Shown here: positions 1 through 7,363 of the stretch, piece after piece
Layout of the letters: each line of letters opens with the position of its first letter
Position numbering within the stretch: the stretch's first letter is position 1
DNA from: Planctomycetota bacterium
GTDB taxonomy: Bacteria > Planctomycetota > Phycisphaerae > Phycisphaerales > UBA1924
Direction: 5' to 3'
NCBI GenBank assembly: GCA_023432465.1
Contig: JAEYUO010000037.1
Coordinates: 1-9,899 of the forward strand
DNA length: 9,899 bases
The notes under the pieces: model-generated
Databases searched by the model: none
What the model was told of the DNA's origin: nothing
What the model saw: the letters and a program-made list of their open reading frames with translations, nothing else
Position numbers and translations under genes: made by a program

Positions 1-119
1 CTCCCATCCCCCCGGCCACCCCGCTCACCGTCAAGGTCACCAAGCCGCGATCCCTGTACTCCAGCCGTCGTCGGCTCGCCCCGAGCGAACGCAAGAGCCT
101 CGGCGGTGGCGACGAGTAA
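1..119 (+). CDS. 3' end of an unidentified upstream gene (partial)
   Basis: An open frame enters from the left edge (first full codon at position 3) and ends at TAA 117-119. The 38 visible residues run from a proline-rich stretch (PIPPATPLTVKVTKPR) into a basic, serine-rich tail (SSRRRLAPSERKSLGGGDE). Nothing here identifies a family; the composition suggests a disordered cytoplasmic or C-terminal tail. The stop lies 21 bases before the dxr start on the same strand, so co-transcription with dxr is likely. Codons are G/C-ending as in the neighbours, which supports real coding. The rest of the gene is outside the window. Confidence 0.5.
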   Translation, partial: PIPPATPLTVKVTKPRSLYSSRRRLAPSERKSLGGGDE

Positions 120-140
120 ACCCGCGATCACGCCCACACC

Positions 141-1391
141 ATGACCACCACCCTGCGCGCCACGCGCCTCATCATCCTCGGCTCCACCGGCTCCATCGGT
201 ACGCAGACGATCGAAGTCGTCCAGCACCTCAACGCCCAGCGCGCCCGCGACGGCCTCCCGCCCGCGCTGGAGATCGTCGGCCTCGCCGCCGGACGCAACG
301 CCGAGCTGCTCTTCGCACAAGCCGCCCAGACCGGCTGCCGCAACGTCGCGCTCTCGAGCGGTGAATCTGATTCGGCCCCCGCGCCCGCGGGGAGAGCGGC
401 CGATCTCCGCATCCTCCGCGGCCCCGATGCCGCCGAGCAGCTCATCCGCGAGGTCGAGTGCGACATCGTCATGGCCGCGATGGTCGGCTTCGCCGGCCTG
501 CCCGCGACCCTTGCCGCCGCCCAGCTCGGCCGTCGAATCGCCCTCGCGAACAAGGAAACCCTCGTCGCCGCGGGCGAACTCGTGCTCGCCACATGCCGTC
601 AGAGCGGCTGCGTCCTCCTCCCGGTCGATAGCGAACACTCCGCGCTCTGGCAGTGCCTCGCCTCCGAGTGCGAACGCGGCGAGGGCACGCTTCCCCCGTT
701 CCTTGCGCTCCCCCGCACGGTCTCCAGGATAATCATCACCGCCTCCGGCGGCCCCTTCCGCACGTGGGATGCCCGCGCCACCTACGACGCAACCCCCGAG
801 CAGGCCCTCAAGCACCCCACCTGGCAGATGGGCCCCAAGGTCACCATCGACTCCGCCTCCCTCACCAACAAGGCCCTGGAGGTGATCGAGGCCCACTGGC
901 TCTTCGGCGCAGCCGCGGAGCAGATCGATGTGCTCGTCCACCCGCAGTCGATCGTCCACTCGCTCGTCGAGTATGCCGACGGCTCGGTCATCGCGCAGCT
1001 CGGCGCCAACGACATGCGCACGCCTATCCAGTACGCGCTCGCGCACCCCTCGCGCCCCTCGGGCATCAGCCGAAAGCTCGACCTTGCCGCCGTCGCGCGC
1101 CTGGACTTCTGCCCGCCGGATCACGACCGCTTCCCCGCGCTCGGCCTTGCGTACGAAGTCATCCGCGCCGGCGGTACCTCCGGCGCGGTCTTCAACGCCG
1201 CCAACGAGGCCGCGGTCTCCGCATTCCTCGATCGCCGAATTCCCTTCGGCCGCATCGCCGAGCTCTCGCGCGATGCCCTCGCCGAGATCGGCTCCACGCA
1301 GCTCCGCTCGCTCGCCGATGCCGTCGCCGCCGATGCCGCCGCACGCTCATTCGTCCAGCGCTCCCTGGTCGAACGATCCGTCGCCCGATAA
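141..1391 (+). CDS. dxr: 1-deoxy-D-xylulose 5-phosphate reductoisomerase
   Basis: This 416-residue cytosolic enzyme is the NADPH-dependent reductoisomerase that turns DXP into 2-C-methyl-D-erythritol 4-phosphate, the committed step of the MEP isoprenoid pathway. Visible in order: the nucleotide-binding loop GSTGSIG (residues 14-20); the ANKET motif (136-140); the metal-ligand segment LLPVDSEH with D163 and E165; the flexible-loop start TASGGPF (200-206) with substrate-binding S202; H225 in LKHPTW; and NKALEVIEAHWLF (243-255), where N243, K244 and E247 match the substrate and metal residues of E. coli Dxr. HPQSIVHS and NDMRTPIQYAL follow. Length is close to the family norm (about 400), with slightly longer loops near residues 72-87 and 176-196. 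All catalytic residues look intact. The ATG at 141 has no evident Shine-Dalgarno but sits directly before the conserved first strand. It follows the upstream gene by 21 bases, probably in one operon. Confidence 0.97.
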   Translation: MTTTLRATRLIILGSTGSIGTQTIEVVQHLNAQRARDGLPPALEIVGLAAGRNAELLFAQAAQTGCRNVALSSGESDSAPAPAGRAADLRILRGPDAAEQLIREVECDIVMAAMVGFAGLPATLAAAQLGRRIALANKETLVAAGELVLATCRQSGCVLLPVDSEHSALWQCLASECERGEGTLPPFLALPRTVSRIIITASGGPFRTWDARATYDATPEQALKHPTWQMGPKVTIDSASLTNKALEVIEAHWLFGAAAEQIDVLVHPQSIVHSLVEYADGSVIAQLGANDMRTPIQYALAHPSRPSGISRKLDLAAVARLDFCPPDHDRFPALGLAYEVIRAGGTSGAVFNAANEAAVSAFLDRRIPFGRIAELSRDALAEIGSTQLRSLADAVAADAAARSFVQRSLVERSVAR

Positions 1392-1439
1392 CCCTGCGCG
1401 AAGCAGTCCGGCCGGCCGATCGCCGACATACTCCCTCTG

Positions 1440-3239
1440 ATGAGCGCACAGACCCTCCGGAACAAACTCGAGCACGCCATGCAACTGGTCGGCGCGGGCC
1501 GCGCCGCCGATGCCAAGGCCGCGCTCCTCCGCCTCGCGCAGCAGCACCCCCGCGACCCCATGCTGCTCAGCGTGCTCATCGCCAACCTCGCCGCGACCGG
1601 CGATCTCGATGCCGCGATCTACTACGCCGACCGCGCGGTCGAGGTCTCCGGCGGCTCCGTCGCCGCGCTCACCAACCGCGCCCGCATCCACCTCCTTGCG
1701 CGCCGCACGGACCCCGCGATCACCGACCTCCGCGCTGCCCTGGCCATCAAGCCCGATGACCACGACACCCGCGCAAGCCTCGCCGACATCCTCGAGAACA
1801 ACGACCGGTCCGATGAGGCCCTCGCCCTGCTCGACGAGGTCGCCCCGCAGGTCGAGGGCTCCATCCGCCTCACCGAGACCCGCGCCAAGGTCCTCCTGGC
1901 CCTGGGCCACGCCGATCAGGCCCTCGCCATCGAGAAGAGCGTCATCCCGCGCGACCCCGTCAACCCCGCCGTCGCCGAGCGCGCCCACAACGCCGCCATC
2001 TACGCCTACCACACGACGCCCGCCGAGATCAAGGAACTCGCCGCACGCTTCGGCCGCCTTGTCAGCGTCCGCATGCCCGTCACCCGGCCACCCTTCAAGA
2101 ACCCGCCCGATCCTGACCGCCGCCTCCGCATCGGCTTCATCGGCGGCGATTTCCGCGCCCACGCCAGCATGCGGTTCTTCGAGCCCCTCGCCCTCAACTA
2201 CGACAAGCAGAAGCTCGAAGTCCGCTGCTACATGACCCTCCCCGGCGAGGACACGACAACCGCGGGCATCCGCGCCGCCGTTGACCACTTCCAGCACGTC
2301 AACGCCCTCAAGGTCGCCGACCTCGCCGCGCTGCTCCGCAAGGACCAGCTCGACATCGCCGTCGATCTCGCCGGCCACACCGTCGGTCACCGCATCGAGT
2401 GCTTCCACCACCGCCTCGCCCCCATCCAGATGACCTGGTACGGCCAGCCATCCTCTCCCGGCCTCACCGCCTTTGACTACCGCATCGTCGATTCCCTCAC
2501 CGACCCCCCCGGCACCGATCACTTCAGCGTCGAGCGCCTCCTCCGCCTCGACCCCTGCGGCTTTGCCTTCCGCCCGGTCCCCGATGCGCCCGATGTCCAG
2601 CCGCCCCCCTCGCAGCGCGACGACTCCCCCACCCGGGGCACCATCACCTTCGGTTCCTACAGCAACATCACCAAGCTCAACGACGAGACCTTCGCCCTCT
2701 GGGCCCGCATCCTCGCCGCCGTTCCCAACTCAACCCTCATCCTGCGCCACACCGCCTTCGGCTCCGCGGGCGTCCGCGACCGGCTCATGCGCCGACTCGC
2801 CGCCGCGGGCCTCGGCGAGCAGGCCCCGTCGCGCATCTCCCTGCTCGGCCCCGTGGCCAACGCCCAGGCGATGATGCCCGAGTACCACAAGCTCGACATC
2901 GCCCTCGATACCTTCCCCTACAGCGGCATGACCACCACCTGCGAAGCGCTGTGGATGGGCGTCCCTGTCGTTTCCCTCGCCATGGACCGCTCCGTCTCGC
3001 GCTACTCCCTGGCCATCCTCACCAACTGCGGCCTGGCCGACCTCGTGGCCCACACCCCCGACGACTACGTCCGTGTCGCCGTCGAACTGGCGAGCGACCC
3101 CGCCCGGCTCGCCGCCCTCCGCGCCTCTTCACGCGAACGGTTCTCGCGCATCATCGGCGACGGCCCCGCCCTCTCCCGCAGGTTCGAGTCCGCGGTGCGC
3201 AGCGTCTGGCGCGACTGGTGCACTGCACAAACCGCATGA
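1440..3239 (+). CDS. TPR-containing GT41 glycosyltransferase (O-GlcNAc transferase-like)
   Basis: The 599-residue product has an N-terminal helical solenoid of about four to five TPR-like units (roughly residues 6-176) and a C-terminal family-41 glycosyltransferase region (about 228-590). GT41 enzymes, including eukaryotic OGT and bacterial homologues, transfer a sugar from UDP-sugar to Ser/Thr of proteins. Visible landmarks: GFIGGDFRAHASMRFFEP with H241 at the position of the conserved DFxxH histidine; VDLAGHTVGHR (308-318) followed by LAPIQMTWYGQPSSPG; GSYSNITKLN (405-414) with K412 aligning with the UDP-binding lysine of OGT; DTFPYSGMTT (490-499); and ALWMGVPVVSL. No signal peptide or membrane segment is seen, so it should act in the cytoplasm. 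The ATG at 1440 is 48 bases after dxr with no clear ribosome site; the ATG at 1479 is an alternative. The acceptor cannot be read from the sequence. It could instead glycosylate an exopolysaccharide precursor. Confidence 0.92.
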   Translation: MSAQTLRNKLEHAMQLVGAGRAADAKAALLRLAQQHPRDPMLLSVLIANLAATGDLDAAIYYADRAVEVSGGSVAALTNRARIHLLARRTDPAITDLRAALAIKPDDHDTRASLADILENNDRSDEALALLDEVAPQVEGSIRLTETRAKVLLALGHADQALAIEKSVIPRDPVNPAVAERAHNAAIYAYHTTPAEIKELAARFGRLVSVRMPVTRPPFKNPPDPDRRLRIGFIGGDFRAHASMRFFEPLALNYDKQKLEVRCYMTLPGEDTTTAGIRAAVDHFQHVNALKVADLAALLRKDQLDIAVDLAGHTVGHRIECFHHRLAPIQMTWYGQPSSPGLTAFDYRIVDSLTDPPGTDHFSVERLLRLDPCGFAFRPVPDAPDVQPPPSQRDDSPTRGTITFGSYSNITKLNDETFALWARILAAVPNSTLILRHTAFGSAGVRDRLMRRLAAAGLGEQAPSRISLLGPVANAQAMMPEYHKLDIALDTFPYSGMTTTCEALWMGVPVVSLAMDRSVSRYSLAILTNCGLADLVAHTPDDYVRVAVELASDPARLAALRASSRERFSRIIGDGPALSRRFESAVRSVWRDWCTAQTA

Positions 3240-3248
3240 ACCGCAACG

Positions 3249-3292
3249 CTCACTCAAAAACGAAACCGGGATGCCTCCATGGCATCCCGGTT
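3249..3292 (-). terminator. Intrinsic terminator for the secreted-protein gene, possibly bidirectional
   Basis: A perfect 12-base-pair inverted repeat, AACCGGGATGCC (3264-3275) and GGCATCCCGGTT (3281-3292), encloses a 5-base loop. Read on the minus strand the stem is followed by TTTCGTTTTTGAG, a good U-tract, so it should terminate the minus-strand gene ending at 3323. In the plus direction it lies 24 bases past the GT41 stop but is followed by only TTCGCTGTTG, so termination that way would be weaker. Confidence 0.85.
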
Positions 3293-3322
3293 CGCTGTTG
3301 TGGTCGAAGTAGAGGAGACAGA

Positions 3323-3874
3323 TCAGTTGCGGCGACGACGGGCCGCGGCCAGACCGCCAAGGCCCAGCAGAGCCAGAGCGCCCGGAGCCGGGACCACGTC
3401 CACGCCGATCAGCGTGACCGAACCCGTCCACGTGCCGGAGGTGCCGGACGCGCCGTAGCCGTTGCCCAGAAACACGCTCGCCGGGTTGCCGTCCATCAGG
3501 ATCGGGGTCGCCAGCGTGACGCTGTCGATCACGGTCGTGCCGGGGAGATCGCTCCCGCCGTTGGCCCAGAGGATGCGCTCAAGCGCGCCGAGGTTGCTGA
3601 AGCCGCCGACCTGAAGCTGGCCGTTCGGGCCCAGAGGCATCTCGTCCAAGTACACCGTGAGGTCGTCCGCATAGGTGAAGCTCACCGACGCGTCCAGGAC
3701 CGCATCCACCGAGACGCCCGTGAGCGTGCCGGTCAGTTCGCCGGGCGCGAAGATCTCGCTGAAGTTAAAGCCGATCCACGTCTGGCCGACGAAGTTCACC
3801 GTCACATCGGCGTTCGCCGTGCCGGCAAGAGCCGCAATCGCGGCAACAGAAAGAGCAGCAGCCTTGAAGTTCAT
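3323..3874 (-). CDS. Secreted PEP-CTERM-type (exosortase-sorted) protein
   Basis: The product is 183 residues. It begins with a signal peptide: K4, a hydrophobic run AAALSVAAIAALAG, and a likely cleavage after TANA (residue 22). The mature part (23-159) is small, has no cysteine, is rich in Thr, Gly, Val and Asp, and looks like a beta-rich extracellular domain. I recognise no catalytic motif. The end (160-183) is a planctomycete-style PEP-CTERM tail: VPAPGA, a hydrophobic segment ALALLGLGGLAAA, then RRRRN. Such tails are known to be cleaved by an exosortase at the inner membrane; no exosortase is in this window. The PEP core reads PAP here. The start at 3874 is preferred over an in-frame start at 3907 because it directly begins the signal peptide and follows a strong ribosome-binding site. 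It is convergent with the GT41 gene. Confidence 0.88.
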   Translation of the reverse strand: MNFKAAALSVAAIAALAGTANADVTVNFVGQTWIGFNFSEIFAPGELTGTLTGVSVDAVLDASVSFTYADDLTVYLDEMPLGPNGQLQVGGFSNLGALERILWANGGSDLPGTTVIDSVTLATPILMDGNPASVFLGNGYGASGTSGTWTGSVTLIGVDVVPAPGALALLGLGGLAAARRRRN

Positions 3875-3881
3875 CTCTCGT

Positions 3882-3890
3882 CTCTCCTCC
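3882..3890 (-). promoter_or_regulatory. Strong Shine-Dalgarno of the secreted-protein gene
   Basis: On the minus strand GGAGGAGAG lies 7 bases upstream of the ATG at 3874. It decides the start of the PEP-CTERM gene. Most other genes here lack such a site, so this mRNA is probably well translated. Confidence 0.8.
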
Positions 3891-3953
3891 CGATCTCTCG
3901 GGTGCAAGGCAAAATCGGAGCGGACATCGCGTTCAGATCACGATGCCTGTGCT

Positions 3954-3998
3954 TTGATCAGGCCGCCTCACACGAGGCCACGCACTCTCCCTGATCAA
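3954..3998. repeat. Nested inverted repeat upstream of the secreted-protein gene
   Basis: A perfect 9-base outer pair, TTGATCAGG (3954-3962) and CCTGATCAA (3990-3998), encloses a second pair, GCCTC (3965-3969) and GAGGC (3974-3978), with loop ACAC. It lies about 80-125 bases upstream of the PEP-CTERM start. It could be a dimeric regulator's operator or a structured leader; the sequence does not decide. TGATCA in each outer arm is itself palindromic. Confidence 0.5.
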
Positions 3999-4377
3999 CG
4001 CTCCGAACGACACGCACACCAAACCACACCACGCACACGCGCGGCATGTGCTCCCGAATCAGGGCAACCCTGCCCATCAACGGAAGCCTGCGGAAAACAC
4101 ACGCAACCACAGGCCGCGGCCTCGTGCCGACGACCCAGGGATCAAGATGTCTGGAGGGGTTCTCTCTCCACACTCCACGCGCTGCCGAAGCCGCGCTCGT
4201 ACGGTTCCCAGCATACCACCCTTTTCAGGGAACGCAAGCGCAATCCGCTCCACACGTTACGATCCGCACACGCCTCACGCCTCGAATTCGCTAACTCAGG
4301 AAACCCCGGGAACTTGGGCAATCCTCTGCCATTCCCAGTTCATCCCCGTTCCCGCCGATCTGCCCCAAACTCCGACC

Positions 4378-4381
4378 GGAG
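4378..4381 (+). promoter_or_regulatory. Shine-Dalgarno deciding the sulfotransferase start
   Basis: GGAG at 4378-4381 lies 7 bases before the ATG at 4389. The same frame stays open far upstream (to about 3675), so this site is the main reason for placing the start here. Confidence 0.65.
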
Positions 4382-4388
4382 TCTTCTC

Positions 4389-5654
4389 ATGCCGCCCCCC
4401 GCACGACCCTCCAAAGCCGACCCCCAGTCCCTCCTGCAAGATGCCGTCGCCGCCCACCGCCAGGGCCGCACCGACTGGGCCATCGAGCTCGCCGGCCGCG
4501 CCCGCAAGCTCGGCGGCAAGGCCGAGCTCGAAGCCTCCGTCGTCATCGCCGAGGCCCTCTTCCGCGCCAACCGGCTCGATGAGCTCGCCGCCCACCTCGC
4601 CGCCCCCGGCGCGTTCCGCGATGACCCCCGCTGGCTCCTCCTCTCCGCGCGCCACCTCCGCGCCGCTTCCGGCGACCTCGCCCTCGCCGAGTCCCGCCTC
4701 CGCGCCCTCCTGGGCGATGACTCCCCGGACCCCGTCTTCCGCATGGCGTCCTTCGAACTCGTCCGCCTCCTCGAGCGGCAAGCCCGCTTCGCCGATGCCT
4801 GGGCCACCGCCGCCGCCGCGCACGCACGAACCACCAAGCCCTTCGATACCCCTGCCCTCGTCCGCGCGCTGGAGGTCACCGCCAAGGCTGCGCAGCAGGG
4901 CCGCCTCGCCGCGCTCCCACGCGCCACCTCCACCATCGAACGGACCGCGCTCATCGCCGGCCTCCCCCGCAGCGGAACCACGCTCATCGAACAGATGCTC
5001 GACCGCCACCCCAAGGTCCGCGGCGTCGGCGAGCTCTCGATCCACGGCCGCATGTCCAGCGCCATCGCCCACGAGGGTGGCGGATGGCCCAGCGGCGCGC
5101 TCATCGCCGCGCCCGCGACCCTCAACCTCTGGCAACAGACCTACCGCAAGGAAGTCCGCACGCGCCTCGACATCCCCGGCGGAACCTGGACGCTCGACAA
5201 AACCCTCTTCCCCATGTTCCAGCCCCTGGCGTTCGCGGCGGTTCTCCCCGGCGCACGCACCATCTCCATCGACCGCGAAGCTCGCGACAACGCCGTCAGC
5301 CTCTTCCTCAGCAACTTCGACCCCTCCTGGGGCTGGACAGGCTCGCTCGAATCCATCCGCGCCGTCATCGCCGCGCACCGCGCCCACACCCCCGTGATCA
5401 TGGATGCGCTCAAGATCCCCGACCTGCGCATCCGCTTCGAGCAGCTCGTCGATTCTCCCGAGCCCGCGGCCCGCGCCATGCTCGAGCACCTCGGTCTCGA
5501 ATGGAACGACGCCTGCCTCCACCCCGAATCCAACACCCGCATCGTCCACACGCTCAGCCACGAGCAGGTCCGCAGGCCCATCAACCGCGATGGGCTGGGC
5601 CGCTGGAAGAACTACGTCGCGAACTTCGATGCCGCGTGGGATGCACTGGCCTGA
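4389..5654 (+). CDS. TPR-sulfotransferase family protein
   Basis: The 421-residue product joins an N-terminal helical, TPR-like region (about residues 12-180) to a PAPS-dependent sulfotransferase domain (about 186-420). Visible motifs: the 5'-phosphosulfate loop AGLPRSGTTLIEQMLDRHP with G191-T198; GVGELS just after it, whose Glu sits where tyrosylprotein-sulfotransferase-like enzymes have their catalytic acid; the 3'-phosphate segment DREARDNAVSLFLSNF with R299 and S304; and the C-terminal RPINRDGLGRWKNY (396-409), typical of TPR-linked bacterial members. The family moves sulfate from PAPS to a hydroxyl of a protein, sugar or small molecule; the acceptor here is unknown. No signal peptide is seen, so it is probably cytoplasmic. 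It is divergent from the PEP-CTERM gene and convergent, 6 bases apart, with spoVR. The start is supported by a GGAG 7 bases upstream. Confidence 0.92.
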   Translation: MPPPARPSKADPQSLLQDAVAAHRQGRTDWAIELAGRARKLGGKAELEASVVIAEALFRANRLDELAAHLAAPGAFRDDPRWLLLSARHLRAASGDLALAESRLRALLGDDSPDPVFRMASFELVRLLERQARFADAWATAAAAHARTTKPFDTPALVRALEVTAKAAQQGRLAALPRATSTIERTALIAGLPRSGTTLIEQMLDRHPKVRGVGELSIHGRMSSAIAHEGGGWPSGALIAAPATLNLWQQTYRKEVRTRLDIPGGTWTLDKTLFPMFQPLAFAAVLPGARTISIDREARDNAVSLFLSNFDPSWGWTGSLESIRAVIAAHRAHTPVIMDALKIPDLRIRFEQLVDSPEPAARAMLEHLGLEWNDACLHPESNTRIVHTLSHEQVRRPINRDGLGRWKNYVANFDAAWDALA

Positions 5655-5660
5655 ACCCCC

Positions 5661-7271
5661 TCACGCCATCACATGCGCCGGCTGCGGCGTATCGGCCTTG
5701 ATCTTTTCTTTCTTCACGCTGTCGCCCGGCGGCGCATCCTCGCAGCTCAAGAGCCACTGGTCATCCTCGATGCGGATCTGCAGGTGCACCGGCCGCCCCC
5801 AGAGCAGCCGCAGGTTCACCAGCACCTCGCGGGCCTTGGCCATGTCCACCTCCAGCCCGTTGAACTGGTGCGCCAGGTACAGCTCGCCACGATTCCGATA
5901 GTTCGCATCCACCACATAGATGAACGGCTGCCCCATGTTGGTCATGCGGTACAGCAGCGTCTGCTTGATGCGGTCAAAGTCCCGCGAGACGATCTTGTTC
6001 TCGCCCGTCTGCGGGTCGCGGCGATACTGGTACATCTTGTGCCGCTCGACGAACTCCGGCGTCAGAAACTCATCGATGAACTGCACATCGTTGTAGATCC
6101 GCCGGACCTCGAAGATCTTCTCGCGCCCCTTCATCGACTTGTCGTCAAAGTCCTCCTTCGCGCCGATCCCCTCCATCCGCTCCCACTGCGCCCCGTGCTG
6201 CCCCATGTCCCACCGCCGCTCGATATCGCGGAACAGCTCATACCCGATCTTGTACGGGTTGAACCCGCCCGGCGCCATCGCCAGCACCCCCGAGTGCTGA
6301 TCGGCATACTGCACGATCTCGCTCGCCTCGACGAAGTGCTGCGTCATCAGCTTGGAGTGCCAGTACACCGCCCACCCCTCGTTCATCGTCTTGGTCATCG
6401 CCTGGGGCGCGAAGTAGTACGCTTCATCGCGGATGATCCCCAGCACATCCTGCTGCCAATCCTCCAGCGGCGCGTGCCGCAGCAGGAACAGCAGCACATC
6501 GCGCGTCGGCTGACGGGGGAACCGTCCGCGTTCGGCCTTGGCGGCCTCCTCCCGCTCCTTGCGCTCCCGGTCGAGCACCGCCCGCGGGTTGATGAACGGG
6601 TCCATGTAGTCTTTGGCGGGGAGCTTGTCATCGTCATCGCTGCCGCTCGGGCGCTCGCGTTCCCGCCGTTCATCCGCCGCGCGGCCGGTCCTGGGCTCTT
6701 CTCCGGGCCGCGTCATGAACATCGAGTGCGGATCGATCAGGTGCTCGAGGCTCAGGCACGCATCGATGAACCGCTCGACCGTCTCCTGCCCGTGCCGATC
6801 GATGTGCCGCCGGATGCGCGTCGCGTGGTTGGCCATCTGGTCGATCATCTTGCGGTCGGTGCGGCTGAACCAGAAGTTGTTCTTGAAGAAGTCCGCGTGG
6901 CCATACACGTGCGCCATCACCAGCTTCTGATCGGTGACGGAGTTGCTCTCCTGCAGATACGCGTACACCGGGTCGTTGTTGATGACCATCTCGTAGATGC
7001 GGCCCATGCCATAGGCATCGCGCTTGGAGAGCGACTCATACTCCATGCCCCAGCGCCAGTGCGGGTAGCGCACCGGGAAGCCCTGGTACGAGGCGATCTG
7101 GTTCATGACATCAAACGGCAGGACCTCGTACACCACCTCGTAGAACGTGAGCCCATACTCGATCGCCTTGGCCTTGATGGCCTGCATGTGGGCGAGCAGC
7201 TCGGGCGACAGATCGGTGTGCGGTGTGCCGGGCATGGTTCTGGTGTTATCGGCCAATGGATCGCCCCCCAT
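5661..7271 (-). CDS. SpoVR family protein
   Basis: The product (about 536 residues) matches the SpoVR/YcgB family along its length, which is near the family norm of about 500. Seen: the N-terminal LSPELLAHMQAIKAKAIEYG (21-40); RYPHWRWG (68-75); MAHVYGHADFFKNN (119-132); a charged linker (about 189-221) including SDDDDK; MNEGWAVYWHSKLM (296-309), which with the AHxYGH segment looks like a possible metal site; and NPYKIGYELFRDIE. In Bacillus SpoVR is linked to spore cortex formation; in Enterobacteria YcgB accompanies the YeaG kinase and YeaH. The biochemical activity is not established. The start is uncertain: ATG 7271 has AGGAG only 2 bases upstream, GTG 7274 overlaps that site, and ATG 7235 has no ribosome site but lies just before the conserved region. 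Neither PrkA/YeaG nor YeaH genes adjoin it here. Confidence 0.94.
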   Translation of the reverse strand: MGGDPLADNTRTMPGTPHTDLSPELLAHMQAIKAKAIEYGLTFYEVVYEVLPFDVMNQIASYQGFPVRYPHWRWGMEYESLSKRDAYGMGRIYEMVINNDPVYAYLQESNSVTDQKLVMAHVYGHADFFKNNFWFSRTDRKMIDQMANHATRIRRHIDRHGQETVERFIDACLSLEHLIDPHSMFMTRPGEEPRTGRAADERRERERPSGSDDDDKLPAKDYMDPFINPRAVLDRERKEREEAAKAERGRFPRQPTRDVLLFLLRHAPLEDWQQDVLGIIRDEAYYFAPQAMTKTMNEGWAVYWHSKLMTQHFVEASEIVQYADQHSGVLAMAPGGFNPYKIGYELFRDIERRWDMGQHGAQWERMEGIGAKEDFDDKSMKGREKIFEVRRIYNDVQFIDEFLTPEFVERHKMYQYRRDPQTGENKIVSRDFDRIKQTLLYRMTNMGQPFIYVVDANYRNRGELYLAHQFNGLEVDMAKAREVLVNLRLLWGRPVHLQIRIEDDQWLLSCEDAPPGDSVKKEKIKADTPQPAHVMA

Positions 7272-7316
7272 CACTCCTACGCCGCGGCATCAACCCCAGT
7301 GCGAAACCCGCCACGC

Positions 7317-7349
7317 CCACGATGAGCCCGCACCACGGGCGAATCGTGG
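7317..7349 (+). repeat. Twin hairpin element, copy A
   Basis: This is a 33-base perfect-symmetry hairpin: outer stem CCACGAT/ATCGTGG (7317-7323 and 7343-7349), a GA/GA internal loop (7324-7325 and 7341-7342), inner stem GCCCG/CGGGC (7326-7330 and 7336-7340), loop CACCA. Written on the plus strand the internal loop is a tandem G-A mismatch, which stacks well in RNA. It lies between two minus-strand genes, upstream of spoVR. Confidence 0.75.
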
Positions 7350-7363
7350 AGCTCCGCACACAC

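Larger units (their letters stand above)
3875..4388. other. 514-base intergenic region between divergent genes
   Basis: No credible gene is seen here; the open frames crossing it have poor codon use and no family resemblance. It must hold the promoters of two divergent genes (the PEP-CTERM gene to the left, the sulfotransferase gene to the right), but no convincing -35/-10 pair stands out. Locally it is less GC-rich than the coding DNA, with A- and CA-rich stretches around 4000-4130. It holds the nested inverted repeat at 3954-3998, a weak repeat GTTCCC (4204-4209)/GGGAAC (4228-4233), and a ribosome-binding site at its right end. Confidence 0.6.

Noticed and set aside
653..1759. 368-codon plus-strand open frame overlapping dxr and the GT41 gene
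   Set aside because: Arg/Pro/His-rich frame-shifted translation crossing two well-supported genes.
1347..2522. 391-codon minus-strand open frame opposite the GT41 gene
   Set aside because: Gly/Glu/Val/Asp-rich low-complexity translation typical of antisense to a high-GC gene; the plus strand encodes clear TPR and GT41 motifs.
3675..4388. Upstream in-frame extension of the sulfotransferase
   Set aside because: The extension has no homology-like pattern, covers the antisense of the PEP-CTERM gene and an intergenic region, and lacks the Shine-Dalgarno seen before 4389.
4296..5561. 421-codon minus-strand open frame opposite the sulfotransferase gene
   Set aside because: Same antisense composition and no motifs; the PAPS-binding motifs on the plus strand settle the coding strand.
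5673..7325. 550-codon plus-strand open frame opposite spoVR
   Set aside because: Its translation is a Leu/Arg/Val/His-rich mirror of the spoVR codons with no family motif. High-GC codon bias keeps the antisense frame open.
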